From: Veillonella ratti
GTDB lineage: Bacteria > Bacillota > Negativicutes > Veillonellales > Veillonellaceae
Direction: 5' to 3'
Length of the DNA stretch: 64,000 nucleotides
NCBI RefSeq assembly: GCF_003992115.1
Contig: NZ_RQUX01000002.1
Coordinates: 119,472 to 183,471 of the forward strand
The translations under genes and the position numbers were made by a program. Within the stretch, counting starts at the first letter, position 1, and each line of letters begins with the position of its first letter. Below, one piece after another: positions 42,706 through 51,745 of this stretch. Below the pieces are notes generated by a model. The model ran no database searches. It was not told the origin of the DNA and saw nothing but the letters and a program-made list of their open reading frames with translations.

Positions 42706-43416
42706 TTACAGCCACGCCCACAACGCTGCCACCACAAGGGTCGGCAACATATTAGCAATCCGAAAATGCTTACCCGTAAGTAAGCTCACACCGATTAAGA
42801 AAATCATAATCGAGCCGGTCAGCGATATATTACTGAGTGCCTGATTCGTCAGCCATGGGGAAATAAAAATAGCCAATAGGGTAACCAACCCTTGCACTAT
42901 GCCCACGGGAATGGCGGAGTAGATACAGCCCTTGCCCAAAGTGGTGGTCATAATCATAACGACAATGCCGTCCATCATAGCCTTAGCAATCAAAATTGAC
43001 GGATCGCCCGTGGCATCCTTAATAGAGCCGATAATCGCCATAGCACCAATACAGACGGTAAAAGATGCTGTTAAAAAAGCTTGGGTAAAACCGCCTTCCC
43101 CTTCGTTCTTAGTTCTCACACGGAGCCAGGCGCCAAAATCCTCTAATTTTTTATCCAAATCAATAAATTCCCCGATGACAGTACCGATAATAAAGGTTAC
43201 TACCAGCATCATCAAGTTGGTAAGAGCGAATTTTTGACCGTCAAAGACGAGTGACTCTTGAACGGCTCCGGCAATACCGATAAAAATAATGCAAGCACTC
43301 ATGGCCACCATCAACGTGTCCAATAGCTGTTGTTTCAAATAATTGCGTGCTGTTAATCCGATGAGTCCCCCAACTACGATGATTAACATATTAATTAAAG
43401 TACCTATCCCAGGCAT
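42706..43416 (-). CDS. DUF554 membrane protein
   Basis: 236 residues with six or seven hydrophobic segments. GTLINMLIIVVGGLIGLT at the N-terminus, GAMAIIGSIKDATGDPSILIAKAMMDGI in the middle: the YqgA/YdfK (DUF554) family. Function is not established; transport has been suggested for the family. Monocistronic. Confidence 0.88.
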   Translation of the reverse strand: MPGIGTLINMLIIVVGGLIGLTARNYLKQQLLDTLMVAMSACIIFIGIAGAVQESLVFDGQKFALTNLMMLVVTFIIGTVIGEFIDLDKKLEDFGAWLRVRTKNEGEGGFTQAFLTASFTVCIGAMAIIGSIKDATGDPSILIAKAMMDGIVVMIMTTTLGKGCIYSAIPVGIVQGLVTLLAIFISPWLTNQALSNISLTGSIMIFLIGVSLLTGKHFRIANMLPTLVVAALWAWL

Positions 43417-43496
43417 ACAATCCCTTCTTTCATAAGTCTCTCAAAAAGCTGATAATCTGATTATAACATATAATAAGGGCTGTAAAATTCTATATT

Positions 43497-43533
43497 TTAA
43501 AAGGCTTCACGGACACGCCGCAAAGCCTTTTAA
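43497..43533 (-). terminator. Terminator of the ABC operon
   Basis: Perfect 11-bp arms TTAAAAGGCTT (43497-43507) and AAGCCTTTTAA (43523-43533). Confidence 0.75.
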
Positions 43534-43610
43534 GGGAAGGTATCATACTATTGTCATGCCGAAGCATTATTATGCTTTACGGATCTGTTTAATCACGCAA
43601 GCCTTACATA

Positions 43611-45152
43611 CTATTTATGTTGTAATAACCCTTTAGCTTTCAAGTAGGCCACCGCCACTTCGTTAGCCGTCTTGCCGTCCACGTCTACTTCGTAGTTCAT
43701 TTTAAGCATTTCATCCGTCGTAATCATACCGGCCAGCTTATTTAAAACAGGTGCCAATTCAGGGTATTTTTTTAGCGTATCGGCCCGTAATAACGGTGCC
43801 CCCTGATATGGTGGGAAAAGACCGCGGTCATCTTCAAGCATTACCAAATCGTGCGTGATAATCTCAGGGTCCGTGGAGAACACATCGATGACATCCACAT
43901 TGCCCTGGTCAATGGCTTCATAGCGAAGACTCGGCTCCATGGTCACCACGTGGAAGTTAAGCCCGTAGAGGGACTGCAAGCCCTTGTTACCGTCGGAGCG
44001 GTCATTAAACTCTAAGGAGAAACCGGCTGTAGCCGTATTTACGACTTTTTGCAAATCGGAAATCGTTTTAAGCCCATGCGCTTCCGCGTAAGAACGTTTT
44101 ACCGCCAAAGCGTAGGTATTCTGGTATGCCATTGGTTCCAACAATACCAAATTATCTTGTTTTAAAATCCCCTCTTTAGCCGCTTCATACACCGTCTTCG
44201 GATTATTCCCGATATTCGTCAGCGGTGGTTGTAACAAGGCGGATGTTACCGTACCGGTAAACTCAGGATACATATCGATGGAGCCTTTTTTAAGTGCTTC
44301 ATACAAGAAGCTCTTCTTACCGAAGCTTGGCTTAACAACAACTTTAATATCCGTCTGATCTTCAATCAGTTCCTTATACATATTAATCAAAATTTCCGGC
44401 TCCGAGCCCAGCTTGCCGGCCGCTATCAGCGTCGGGTGACCGCCGATGCTGCCAACACCGCCAAGGCCGCCCACATTAATCGTAGAGAAGACCAATAATA
44501 CTAAGGCAGCCAGGAAGGAAGACCCGATAACTTTTAAAGATTTTGTTTCTAAAAACTTAATAATCACGCTGAACAATACGGCCAGCAGTGCCGCCGAAAT
44601 TGCCCCGATAAGAATCAAATCGGAGTTATTGCGGTCAATCCCGAGTAAGATGAAGGCTCCGAGACCGCCGGCCCCGATTAAAGCACCCAACGTAGCCGTA
44701 CCGATTAACATAACCGACGACGTACGAATCCCACCGATAATGGACGGCATGGCGAGTACCAGTTCAAACTTTTTGAGCTTTTCCCAGCGATTCATACCGA
44801 AAGCATCAGCCGCCTCCTGAAGGAGTGGATCGATACTCTGCAAGCCGGTAATCGTGTTTTGCAAAATTGGGAACAAACCGTAAATAACGAGCGCTACGAT
44901 GGCCGGTACCTTGCCGATGCCAAGGAGCGGAATAAAGAGGCCCAATAAGGCCAACGACGGAATCGTCTGTAAAATGCCGGCCACCTGCAAGGTGATTTCC
45001 GATGCTTTTTTGTATTTTACAACGAAGATAGCAAACGGTACAGATAATAAGATGGCAATAAACAGAGCAATCATGGAGATTTGCACATGTTCTACCAACA
45101 ATTGTACCCATTCACCCTGTCGTTCAATGAATGTACTATATAATGTGTCCAT
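43611..45152 (-). CDS. Fused ABC permease/substrate-binding protein (OpuB/EgtU type)
   Basis: 513 residues. Residues about 1-215 are a BPD-type permease with the LLQEAADAFGMNRWEKLKKFELVLAMP loop (EAA motif). After a Gly-rich linker, residues about 235-513 are an OpuBC/OpuCC-like binding domain tethered outside the membrane (SFGKKSFLYEALKKGSIDMYPEFTG; EDDRGLFPPYQGAPL). Such fusions carry glycine betaine, choline or carnitine; a subgroup (EgtU of streptococci) imports ergothioneine. The KLGSEPEIL start and LEFNDRSDGNKGLQ segment look like that subgroup from memory, but I cannot confirm it. 3 nt after the ATPase gene. Confidence 0.85.
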   Translation of the reverse strand: MDTLYSTFIERQGEWVQLLVEHVQISMIALFIAILLSVPFAIFVVKYKKASEITLQVAGILQTIPSLALLGLFIPLLGIGKVPAIVALVIYGLFPILQNTITGLQSIDPLLQEAADAFGMNRWEKLKKFELVLAMPSIIGGIRTSSVMLIGTATLGALIGAGGLGAFILLGIDRNNSDLILIGAISAALLAVLFSVIIKFLETKSLKVIGSSFLAALVLLVFSTINVGGLGGVGSIGGHPTLIAAGKLGSEPEILINMYKELIEDQTDIKVVVKPSFGKKSFLYEALKKGSIDMYPEFTGTVTSALLQPPLTNIGNNPKTVYEAAKEGILKQDNLVLLEPMAYQNTYALAVKRSYAEAHGLKTISDLQKVVNTATAGFSLEFNDRSDGNKGLQSLYGLNFHVVTMEPSLRYEAIDQGNVDVIDVFSTDPEIITHDLVMLEDDRGLFPPYQGAPLLRADTLKKYPELAPVLNKLAGMITTDEMLKMNYEVDVDGKTANEVAVAYLKAKGLLQHK

Positions 45153-45155
45153 GAT

Positions 45156-45875
45156 TTACCCCTCGTAGAAAAAACGCTTAACCACTTCGTGCGCCGGCTG
45201 CTCTTTAATCACTTGCGGCGTATCGAGCTGCACAATTTCGCCCTTACTCATGACGCAAATACGCGTGCCCAACTTCACCGCTTCCGCCATGTCATGAGTT
45301 ACAAATACAATCGTCATTTTAAACGTATCATGGAGTCGTTTAATGAGCTCCTGTAACTGATTGCGGCTAATCGGGTCGAGGGCGCTGAACGGTTCGTCCA
45401 TGAGGAGAATCGAAGGCCGTGTTACGATGGCTCGCAGAATCCCCACACGTTGCTGTTCACCGCCGGAGAGCTCATGCGGATAGCGATTCATATATTGGTC
45501 CGGCGGCAAACCTACCATTTCCAAATAGGAATGAATTGTTTTAACCCGTTCTTCTTTAGGCCAACCCTTCATTTCCGGAATGATTTCGATGTTTTCACAC
45601 ACCGTTAAATTCGGAAATAAAGCACCGGCCTGTAATACATAACCGATGTTTAAGCGCAGTTCTCTCAGCTCTGACTGCTGTACATCAACACCATTAATCA
45701 AAACCGTGCCTTCCGTTGGTGTCAAAAGACGGTTAATCATCTTGAGTGTCGTCGTTTTACCGCTACCGCTCGTGCCAACGAGGACAAAAAATTCACCGCA
45801 CTCAATGGTCATGTTGATATTACGGAGTGCCGCTTTCTCTTTATACAACTTACTTACATTCTTAAATTCAATCAT
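45156..45875 (-). CDS. ABC transporter ATP-binding protein (OpuCA-like, no CBS domains)
   Basis: 239 residues. Walker A GTSGSGKTTTLKMI, Q-loop, signature LSGGEQQRVGILRA, Walker B ILLMDEPFSALDP and the H-loop VTHDMAEAV. The CBS pair that senses ionic strength in osmoprotectant transporters is absent, which argues against a purely osmotic role. The start overlaps the marR stop by 4 nt (ATGA). Confidence 0.92.
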   Translation of the reverse strand: MIEFKNVSKLYKEKAALRNINMTIECGEFFVLVGTSGSGKTTTLKMINRLLTPTEGTVLINGVDVQQSELRELRLNIGYVLQAGALFPNLTVCENIEIIPEMKGWPKEERVKTIHSYLEMVGLPPDQYMNRYPHELSGGEQQRVGILRAIVTRPSILLMDEPFSALDPISRNQLQELIKRLHDTFKMTIVFVTHDMAEAVKLGTRICVMSKGEIVQLDTPQVIKEQPAHEVVKRFFYEG

Positions 45876-46333
45876 TGTTTCACCTGCCGTTCCCGTAATT
45901 CATCAATGTTCTTGGCCAATGCCGTAGTAAACTTTTCACCGGCCCGGAGTAAGACATCCTGCTCCTCGGCCGTTAATTCCTTCATAGCCGCATTTTCCGC
46001 TGCTTCCAGTGCATCCAATATAGATGATGCATAGCTACGGCCGTCTTCGGTCAATTTAATCACTTTTGTCCGTTTATCTTCAGGATTTTCTTCAAAAAAG
46101 ATATAGCCCTTGTCCTTGAAGTTCTTAATGGTCGCATTGACGACCTGTTTCGTGGAGTACGTCTTGCGCGTAATGCGTTGCTGCGTAATCCCCTCGGGAT
46201 TATAGTAAATCCACATCAGAATCGTCAGCGCCTTGCTCTGCATGCCGTTCTTACGAGCATAATTTTCAAAAATCGACATCTGGTTGTCGCGAATTCTGGA
46301 ATATTCTTTTGTTGCCGGTAAAATATCAGTCAT
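45872..46333 (-). CDS. MarR-family regulator of the ABC operon
   Basis: 153 residues. Winged helix with GITQQRITRKTYSTKQVVNATIKNFKDKGYI (recognition region) and the wing FFEENPEDKRTKVIKLTEDGR. First gene of a three-gene operon and translationally coupled to the ATPase gene. A 39-bp palindrome over its promoter suggests autoregulation by this dimeric protein. The ligand could be the cargo of the transporter. Confidence 0.9.
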   Translation of the reverse strand: MTDILPATKEYSRIRDNQMSIFENYARKNGMQSKALTILMWIYYNPEGITQQRITRKTYSTKQVVNATIKNFKDKGYIFFEENPEDKRTKVIKLTEDGRSYASSILDALEAAENAAMKELTAEEQDVLLRAGEKFTTALAKNIDELRERQVKQ

Positions 46334-46389
46334 TCACTACCACCACCTTCATATAATCCCTCTTTTCAGTCAAAACTTTTTACAATTTA

Positions 46390-46441
46390 ATTATATATCT
46401 AAAAACCTCTATAAGTCAAATAATTTGACCTATAGAGGTTT
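46390..46441 (-). promoter_or_regulatory. marR promoter overlapped by a 39-bp near-perfect palindrome
   Basis: The palindrome at 46403-46441 has outer arms AAACCTCTATA/TATAGAGGTTT (11 bp) and inner arms GTCAAAT/ATTTGAC (7 bp), with only the two joints unmatched. On the minus strand TTGACT (46414-46419) lies inside it and TATAAT (46390-46395) follows after 18 bp. The stem would occlude the -35, as expected for a repressor site. Confidence 0.7.
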
Positions 46442-46512
46442 ATCAATGAATTAATTAAGCCATAAAACAAAAGGACTGAACACAGAATAAAAGAAGGCCG
46501 TTAAAGAAAAAA

Positions 46513-46560
46513 GACGTACATCTCGTCAGAGCCCGGGTTGCTTTGACAATGATGTACGTC
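46513..46560 (-). terminator. Terminator of the autotransporter gene
   Basis: Perfect 10-bp outer arms (46513-46522/46551-46560), inner GTCAGAGC/GCTTTGAC pairing; the A-run at 46507-46512 gives a U-tract on the minus strand. Confidence 0.75.
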
Positions 46561-46674
46561 CTTTTAAGTGAGTTTTTGATAAAAGTGTTTTAAAATGAAT
46601 TTTTGGTTTTTGGGTGCTGTGATTGAGGGGAACTAACCTCACAATCGGTTACAGTACATGCATTATGAAATCTC

Positions 46675-49572
46675 TTAGCGATTGATTTGGCTTAAAATTT
46701 CCTGCATCTGTTTTTCTAACGCTTCGATACGTTTAGTTTTAGCTTCATTATCCGCTTTGATAGCTTCATTGTCGGCTTTAACTGCACTGATTTCCGCTTG
46801 CTGGCTAGAGATTACGGAGACTAAATCAGTTTTGGAGTAGTTAGAGTATTCACTACCCTTACCGAATTTAATGCTCACACCGGCGTTAAACATGTTTTCA
46901 CCGCCGCCCATGCTGGTGCCTACGGAGAATAACAAATCATTCGTCGGACGATAGAATGCACCGATAGCTACTGCATTGGCCGATTTGTAGTTGCCATACC
47001 CGGCCGCAAAATCCCACTTAGCAGTCGGATCATAATCTTGCGGATGTAAAGCAGCTAATGCGGCGGCACCGGCACCGACACGATTAATTCGATTATCCAA
47101 TTTATTAACTTGGCTGTTTAAGCTGGTTACGTTATTGGTAATGTTGCTTACTTCGTTGGAAATAGAAGTGATATTATTGGTGTTCTGGGTAATTTGAGTT
47201 GTATTGGCCGCTACTTGGCTATCCAAAGCAGTCAAGTTTTCTCCTGCAGATTTAGATTGTTTAACGTAAGTACCATCTTTGGCTACACGGGTTTCGTTGT
47301 AGACAGTACCGCCATTAACAACACCTTTATTATCTGCGGCTACCTTACCATCAGTGTTAACTTTGAGTTGGTATTTCACGCCATTAAATTCATTTACGCC
47401 TTCAGCTTTTTCAATCGTAATGGTATTGTCACCATCAAAGTTACCTACACTATTACGAGTATTAATAGAATTGGCTAAATCAGATATTTCTACATTGCCT
47501 GTAATAAAGTCATTACCATCCGAATCTTTAATAGCTAAGGATAATTTATTGTCTTCATAACTCAAAGCATTGTTACTTGCTTGTAAGCCTGTACCAGCTG
47601 CGTCTACAGCTGCTTTAAGTTGAGCCACGTTAACAGCATCAGTATCATTAGTACCTGCTGCTACATTAGTAATTTGACGAGTTATCCCGGCTTCACTGTC
47701 GCCAACGGAAACAGCTGCAGCATTGGACTTCCACGCAGAAGTAATCTGATTCTTTTCTGATACAGCGGCTGTGTAAGCTTTATTAGCGTCATTCATCGCA
47801 GTCTCAGCTTTATCCATATCTAACTTAGCAGACTCTTGAGCAGCTTTAAGAGATGGAATTTCAGCTCTAATATTTGCCGCTTCATCTGATGTTGGATCAA
47901 GATTATTAAGTCGTTGAACTTTTTGGGTTAAAGCAAGACTCTTTTCTACATACTCAGAGGACTTACTTTCATATTCAGTTTTTGCTACTGTATAGTCACC
48001 TTCTAATCCGGCCAAACTATTATTCAATTCACTTAATCGCTCACTCTTGCCAACAAAATCAGCAATAACTGCTTCATTTACAAAATTACTACCTGTTATT
48101 GGATTATACCCATAAACACCTTTATCAATAGATGCAATGGACTGACTACCAAGAGCCACGCCGCCATCTACCTGTACATCGGTATTGTAACCAAGCATAA
48201 CGGCATTATTAACATTTTCCGTATGGGCCTTCACCGGAGTCTTTACTTCTACTACATAAGGCACTGTTTCTCCCACCCATTCTGTGCCAGTCCTCGGATC
48301 TAAAGCACGGGGTATAAAAGTTCTATCTTCAAAAGTATTTTTAGTTTCCATAAATCCAAGAATAACGTTGTTATCGCCACCGGATAACTTATGATAATCA
48401 CCAATCACAATATCCGTCGTTGCATCACTTAGAGTATTGCCAGTTCCCATAACAGAAACATTATTTACATTAGTCCCTCTATTTTGATACCCTGAAATCG
48501 TATTATAAGTACTAGGTGCCGATTCTTTACCATTCAAAGTATTTGCTGTCCCAATAATCGAAGATAGTTTTGCATAATCTAATTTATTACTATTTCCCAG
48601 AGTCGAAACAGAACCTCCATTAAGTAGCGCAAAATCCCCCATTAAATCAGAAAGTCGATCCGTATATCCTACCGCATATTGACTGTTAAACATTATATCT
48701 GAAAAACGTGCATTACCAAAAAATCCATCTAACCCTTCACTACGATTACCTGTAGAATGTTTTACTTGGTTACCGGCTCCTAAAATCATTGAGTTTGTCG
48801 ACATCTCGGCTTTATTCAAAGTACCAACAATCGTATTTGTCGCTGTACTGCTTATATCATAAGGGGAACGACCTATCACTTTATTGTCAACCCCATATAT
48901 TGTCGAAAAATAAGTTCCTGCTTCGCCAATGGAATTATGTCCGGTAATTGTTCCCTCATAACCTAAAGACTTTGCGCCATAGCCAACTACAGTACCAAAA
49001 TTAATAGTTTGAGCATGATATCCAATGACGACCGCTCTATCCGTAATCTGTCGGTCTGTCTTTTCAGAAGGATCCAAGGAGCCAATCACAACAGAGTCAC
49101 GAATACTGCTAATATCATGATTATCACCAATAAGAATACCTGAGTCTGGACTAGTCGAAGTATTATTGTTACCAATAACAGTTAACGAATTCCACTTATT
49201 AGGCCAAGGTCCCCTACCACCAATAATATTGCCACTACCAATCGTTAAATCTGTAACATTAGCAAGAGCTTCATTATTCGTTCTATTTCTAATTTTATTA
49301 TTATCACCTATTACTGTCTGACTCTTACTTTTGTCTACAATATTCCCATCGCCAATAACTTCAGCATCATTGCTTGTTGTAACTTTATTCCCGGTTCCCA
49401 CTATACGGGCGGTCGTGTCATCGGTTACGGTATTAGTCGTACCTGTAGCCGTACTACTATCTACAACGATATTATCCGCCGCAAAAACTTGTCCCCCTAA
49501 CAACAAACTTAATAAAACTGCACTCCCCAAAGATGCCTTCACTACGCGATGACCATTTTTCTTGATTTTCAT
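46675..49572 (-). CDS. YadA-like trimeric autotransporter adhesin
   Basis: 965 residues. Signal peptide (cleavage after VFA, residue 31). Residues about 40-490 are a beta-roll head of repeated N-x-I/V-x-G-x-x-N units. About 515-630 is a heptad-rich coiled coil. Then comes a neck (ITRQITNVAAGTNDTDAVNV), a stalk, and the YadA membrane anchor (AALAALHPQDYDPTAKWDFAAGYG to FNAGVSIKFG). After the barrel the chain continues for about 54 residues as a coiled coil (KADNEAIKADNEAKTKRIEALEKQ), whereas typical YadA proteins end at the barrel. The ATG at 49572 follows GAGAGGAG; upstream in-frame codons to 49650 lack a ribosome site. It would act in adhesion or biofilm at the cell surface. The promoter contains a G9 tract. 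Confidence 0.92.
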   Translation of the reverse strand: MKIKKNGHRVVKASLGSAVLLSLLLGGQVFAADNIVVDSSTATGTTNTVTDDTTARIVGTGNKVTTSNDAEVIGDGNIVDKSKSQTVIGDNNKIRNRTNNEALANVTDLTIGSGNIIGGRGPWPNKWNSLTVIGNNNTSTSPDSGILIGDNHDISSIRDSVVIGSLDPSEKTDRQITDRAVVIGYHAQTINFGTVVGYGAKSLGYEGTITGHNSIGEAGTYFSTIYGVDNKVIGRSPYDISSTATNTIVGTLNKAEMSTNSMILGAGNQVKHSTGNRSEGLDGFFGNARFSDIMFNSQYAVGYTDRLSDLMGDFALLNGGSVSTLGNSNKLDYAKLSSIIGTANTLNGKESAPSTYNTISGYQNRGTNVNNVSVMGTGNTLSDATTDIVIGDYHKLSGGDNNVILGFMETKNTFEDRTFIPRALDPRTGTEWVGETVPYVVEVKTPVKAHTENVNNAVMLGYNTDVQVDGGVALGSQSIASIDKGVYGYNPITGSNFVNEAVIADFVGKSERLSELNNSLAGLEGDYTVAKTEYESKSSEYVEKSLALTQKVQRLNNLDPTSDEAANIRAEIPSLKAAQESAKLDMDKAETAMNDANKAYTAAVSEKNQITSAWKSNAAAVSVGDSEAGITRQITNVAAGTNDTDAVNVAQLKAAVDAAGTGLQASNNALSYEDNKLSLAIKDSDGNDFITGNVEISDLANSINTRNSVGNFDGDNTITIEKAEGVNEFNGVKYQLKVNTDGKVAADNKGVVNGGTVYNETRVAKDGTYVKQSKSAGENLTALDSQVAANTTQITQNTNNITSISNEVSNITNNVTSLNSQVNKLDNRINRVGAGAAALAALHPQDYDPTAKWDFAAGYGNYKSANAVAIGAFYRPTNDLLFSVGTSMGGGENMFNAGVSIKFGKGSEYSNYSKTDLVSVISSQQAEISAVKADNEAIKADNEAKTKRIEALEKQMQEILSQINR

Positions 49573-49676
49573 ACCCAATACTCCTCTCAAAATACGTCCA
49601 CTAACTAACGTTTTGAAAACAGTGAATTGATTATTACCTATACCAATCAATTCATCACGACTTCATTTATATCTAA

Positions 49677-49706
49677 ATACTATCATATTTGTACCCCCCC
49701 CCACAA
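49677..49706 (-). promoter_or_regulatory. Adhesin promoter with G9 tract in the spacer
   Basis: Minus strand: TTGTGG (49701-49706), then 18 bp to TAGTAT (49677-49682). Nine consecutive G (49694-49702) run from the end of the -35 into the spacer. Gain or loss of one G would set the spacer to 19 or 17 bp. The leader to the start codon is about 100 nt. Confidence 0.65.
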
Positions 49707-49838
49707 GACATATAGCCATTATTTTATCACTGTTTCTCATAAAACATAAACCAGTGAATAAAAATTATTTTTCAAACTATCACATTATAATTTCATTCAT
49801 TTTATATTTTTCTCAATATTAATCGAATAAAACACAAA

Positions 49839-49868
49839 AAGACCATAGCGTAATAACGCTATGGTCTT
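49839..49868 (-). terminator. Terminator of the fixCX-etfBA operon
   Basis: Perfect 13-bp arms (49839-49851/49856-49868) with an AATA loop; an A-run precedes the left arm. Confidence 0.85.
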
Positions 49869-49909
49869 ATCATAAATTTTATCAATAAATAAACAATCTA
49901 ATATTTAGT

Positions 49910-50911
49910 TTATCCTTTAATTGCCTTGGTTTGAGCAATCATTTCACGAGCCACTTCCATGGCGTCGCCTACGATACCGTAGTCGCACACTTTGAAAATA
50001 GCTGCTTCCGGATCGTTATTAATAGCTACAATCATATCGGAGCCCGTAATGCCGGCCGTATGCTGAATAGCACCGGAGATACCGAAGGCCAAGTACAATT
50101 TAGGCGCTACCGTTTTACCGGTTTGGCCAACCTGACGGCTCAACGGATACCAGCCTTTTTCAACAATCGGACGGGTTACACCGAGTACGCCGCCGAGGGC
50201 ATCAGCCAATTCTTCCAAGATTTTGAAGTTTTCAGGAGAACCCATACCGCGACCACCGGCCACAATAATTTCCGCTTCTTCGATGTTAACATCGTTCATG
50301 TCTACCTTAATCATTTCGACGAAACGATTGCGAATGTCTGCATCAGTGAGCTGAACATCAACTTGGTTGATATGACCTTGACGACCTTCCTGGCGTTCCG
50401 GCATTTTGAACACGTTCGGACGAACGGAGCCCATTTGCGGGCGATGTTCCGGACAGATGATTTCCGCTAAAATATTACCGCCCAACGCCGGACGAGTCCA
50501 TTCTACAAGGCCGTCGGATGTACTTACGGATAGAATCGTACAGTCCGCTACAACGCCGTTTTTCATACGACCGGAGATACGCGGTGCCAAATCGCGACCG
50601 TCGTTAGTAGCACCGATGAGGATAACATTCGGTTTATTTTGAGCAAAGAAATCGGTAATAACTTTTGTGTAGCCGTCCGTCGTATAGCGAGCCAATAAAG
50701 GATGTTCAAATACATGAACGTAATCGCTGCCATACTCGATAAGGCTTTGTGCTTCGCCGGCCACTTTGGCGCCGAGAAGCAATGTATGTACATCTTCTTG
50801 CAACTGATCCGCTATGAGGCGGGCCTGACCAATTAATTCGTATGTGACTTTGCGCACCTGACCGTCAAAACAGTCAGCAATGACATAGACACCTTTGTAT
50901 TCTTCAAACAC
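49910..50911 (-). CDS. etfA: Electron transfer flavoprotein alpha subunit (FixB)
   Basis: 333 residues. C-terminal FAD domain with RGMGSPENFKILEELADALGGVLGVTRPIVEKGWYP and the QVGQTGKTVAPKLYLAFGISGAIQHTAG signature. Partners EtfB to form the flavoprotein core. Last gene of fixC-fixX-etfB-etfA, 19 nt after etfB. Confidence 0.95.
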   Translation of the reverse strand: MFEEYKGVYVIADCFDGQVRKVTYELIGQARLIADQLQEDVHTLLLGAKVAGEAQSLIEYGSDYVHVFEHPLLARYTTDGYTKVITDFFAQNKPNVILIGATNDGRDLAPRISGRMKNGVVADCTILSVSTSDGLVEWTRPALGGNILAEIICPEHRPQMGSVRPNVFKMPERQEGRQGHINQVDVQLTDADIRNRFVEMIKVDMNDVNIEEAEIIVAGGRGMGSPENFKILEELADALGGVLGVTRPIVEKGWYPLSRQVGQTGKTVAPKLYLAFGISGAIQHTAGITGSDMIVAINNDPEAAIFKVCDYGIVGDAMEVAREMIAQTKAIKG

Positions 50912-50930
50912 CGTAATTCCTCCTTAGCTA

Positions 50931-51731
50931 TCAGATAAGTTCTTTTTGTTTTAACACATCCATAACCGTGGCCACGGATTCCGAAACAGCACCGGTCAAC
51001 ATGGTACCGGCGGAGCGCATAGGTGGGCTGTATACTTTACGTACACGGGTTGGCGAACCTTGAAGGCCTAAACGCTTAGGATCCGTCGTCATGTCTTTAA
51101 CGGTAATCGTCTTAACTTCGTACTGGGTAGCACGAATGGAATTATGGAGGGTCGGATAGCGTGGTTCATTGAGGGATTTAACGGCCGTTAGGAGCATCGG
51201 CATTGGCGTATCCAATACTTCAAAGCCTTCTTCATGTTCACGCTGGGTCCGTACAATATTATCGTTCACTTCGATACCGCACACATAGGTAACCTGAGGA
51301 ATGCCGAGTTCTTCCGCAATTTGCGGACCTACTTGCGCCGTATCACCGTCAATGGCCTGTTTACCGCAGAAAATCATATCGAACGGTTTGCCCTGGTCTT
51401 CCTGCACTTTGGAGATGGCACAGGCGATAGTGTAACTGGTAGCCAAGGTATCGGCACCGGCAAAAGCACGGTCGGTAATGAGGTACGCATCATCGGCACC
51501 CATGGAGATACATTCTTTTAACGCCACGGACGCTTGCGGCGGTCCCATGGTAATGACGGAAACGCGTGTTCCCGGATATTTATCTTTAACGGCCAAAGCC
51601 GCTTCGAGCGCATTCATGTCAAACGGATTGACAATACTTGGCAGGCCGGTACGAATTAAAGTGTTCGTTTCCGGATCGAGCTTGATTTCAGACGTATCCG
51701 GCACTTGCTTGATACATACGAGTAATTCCAT
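50931..51731 (-). CDS. etfB: Electron transfer flavoprotein beta subunit (FixA)
   Basis: 266 residues. CIKQVPDTSEIKLDPETNTLIR start, MGADDAYLITDRAFAGADTLATSY and DGDTAQVGPQIAEELGIPQ nucleotide motifs of the FixA branch. With FixB it takes electrons from NADH and, in bifurcating types, sends one to ferredoxin or flavodoxin and one via FixC to quinone. Confidence 0.95.
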   Translation of the reverse strand: MELLVCIKQVPDTSEIKLDPETNTLIRTGLPSIVNPFDMNALEAALAVKDKYPGTRVSVITMGPPQASVALKECISMGADDAYLITDRAFAGADTLATSYTIACAISKVQEDQGKPFDMIFCGKQAIDGDTAQVGPQIAEELGIPQVTYVCGIEVNDNIVRTQREHEEGFEVLDTPMPMLLTAVKSLNEPRYPTLHNSIRATQYEVKTITVKDMTTDPKRLGLQGSPTRVRKVYSPPMRSAGTMLTGAVSESVATVMDVLKQKELI

Positions 51732-51745
51732 AGTCAGCCTCCCTA

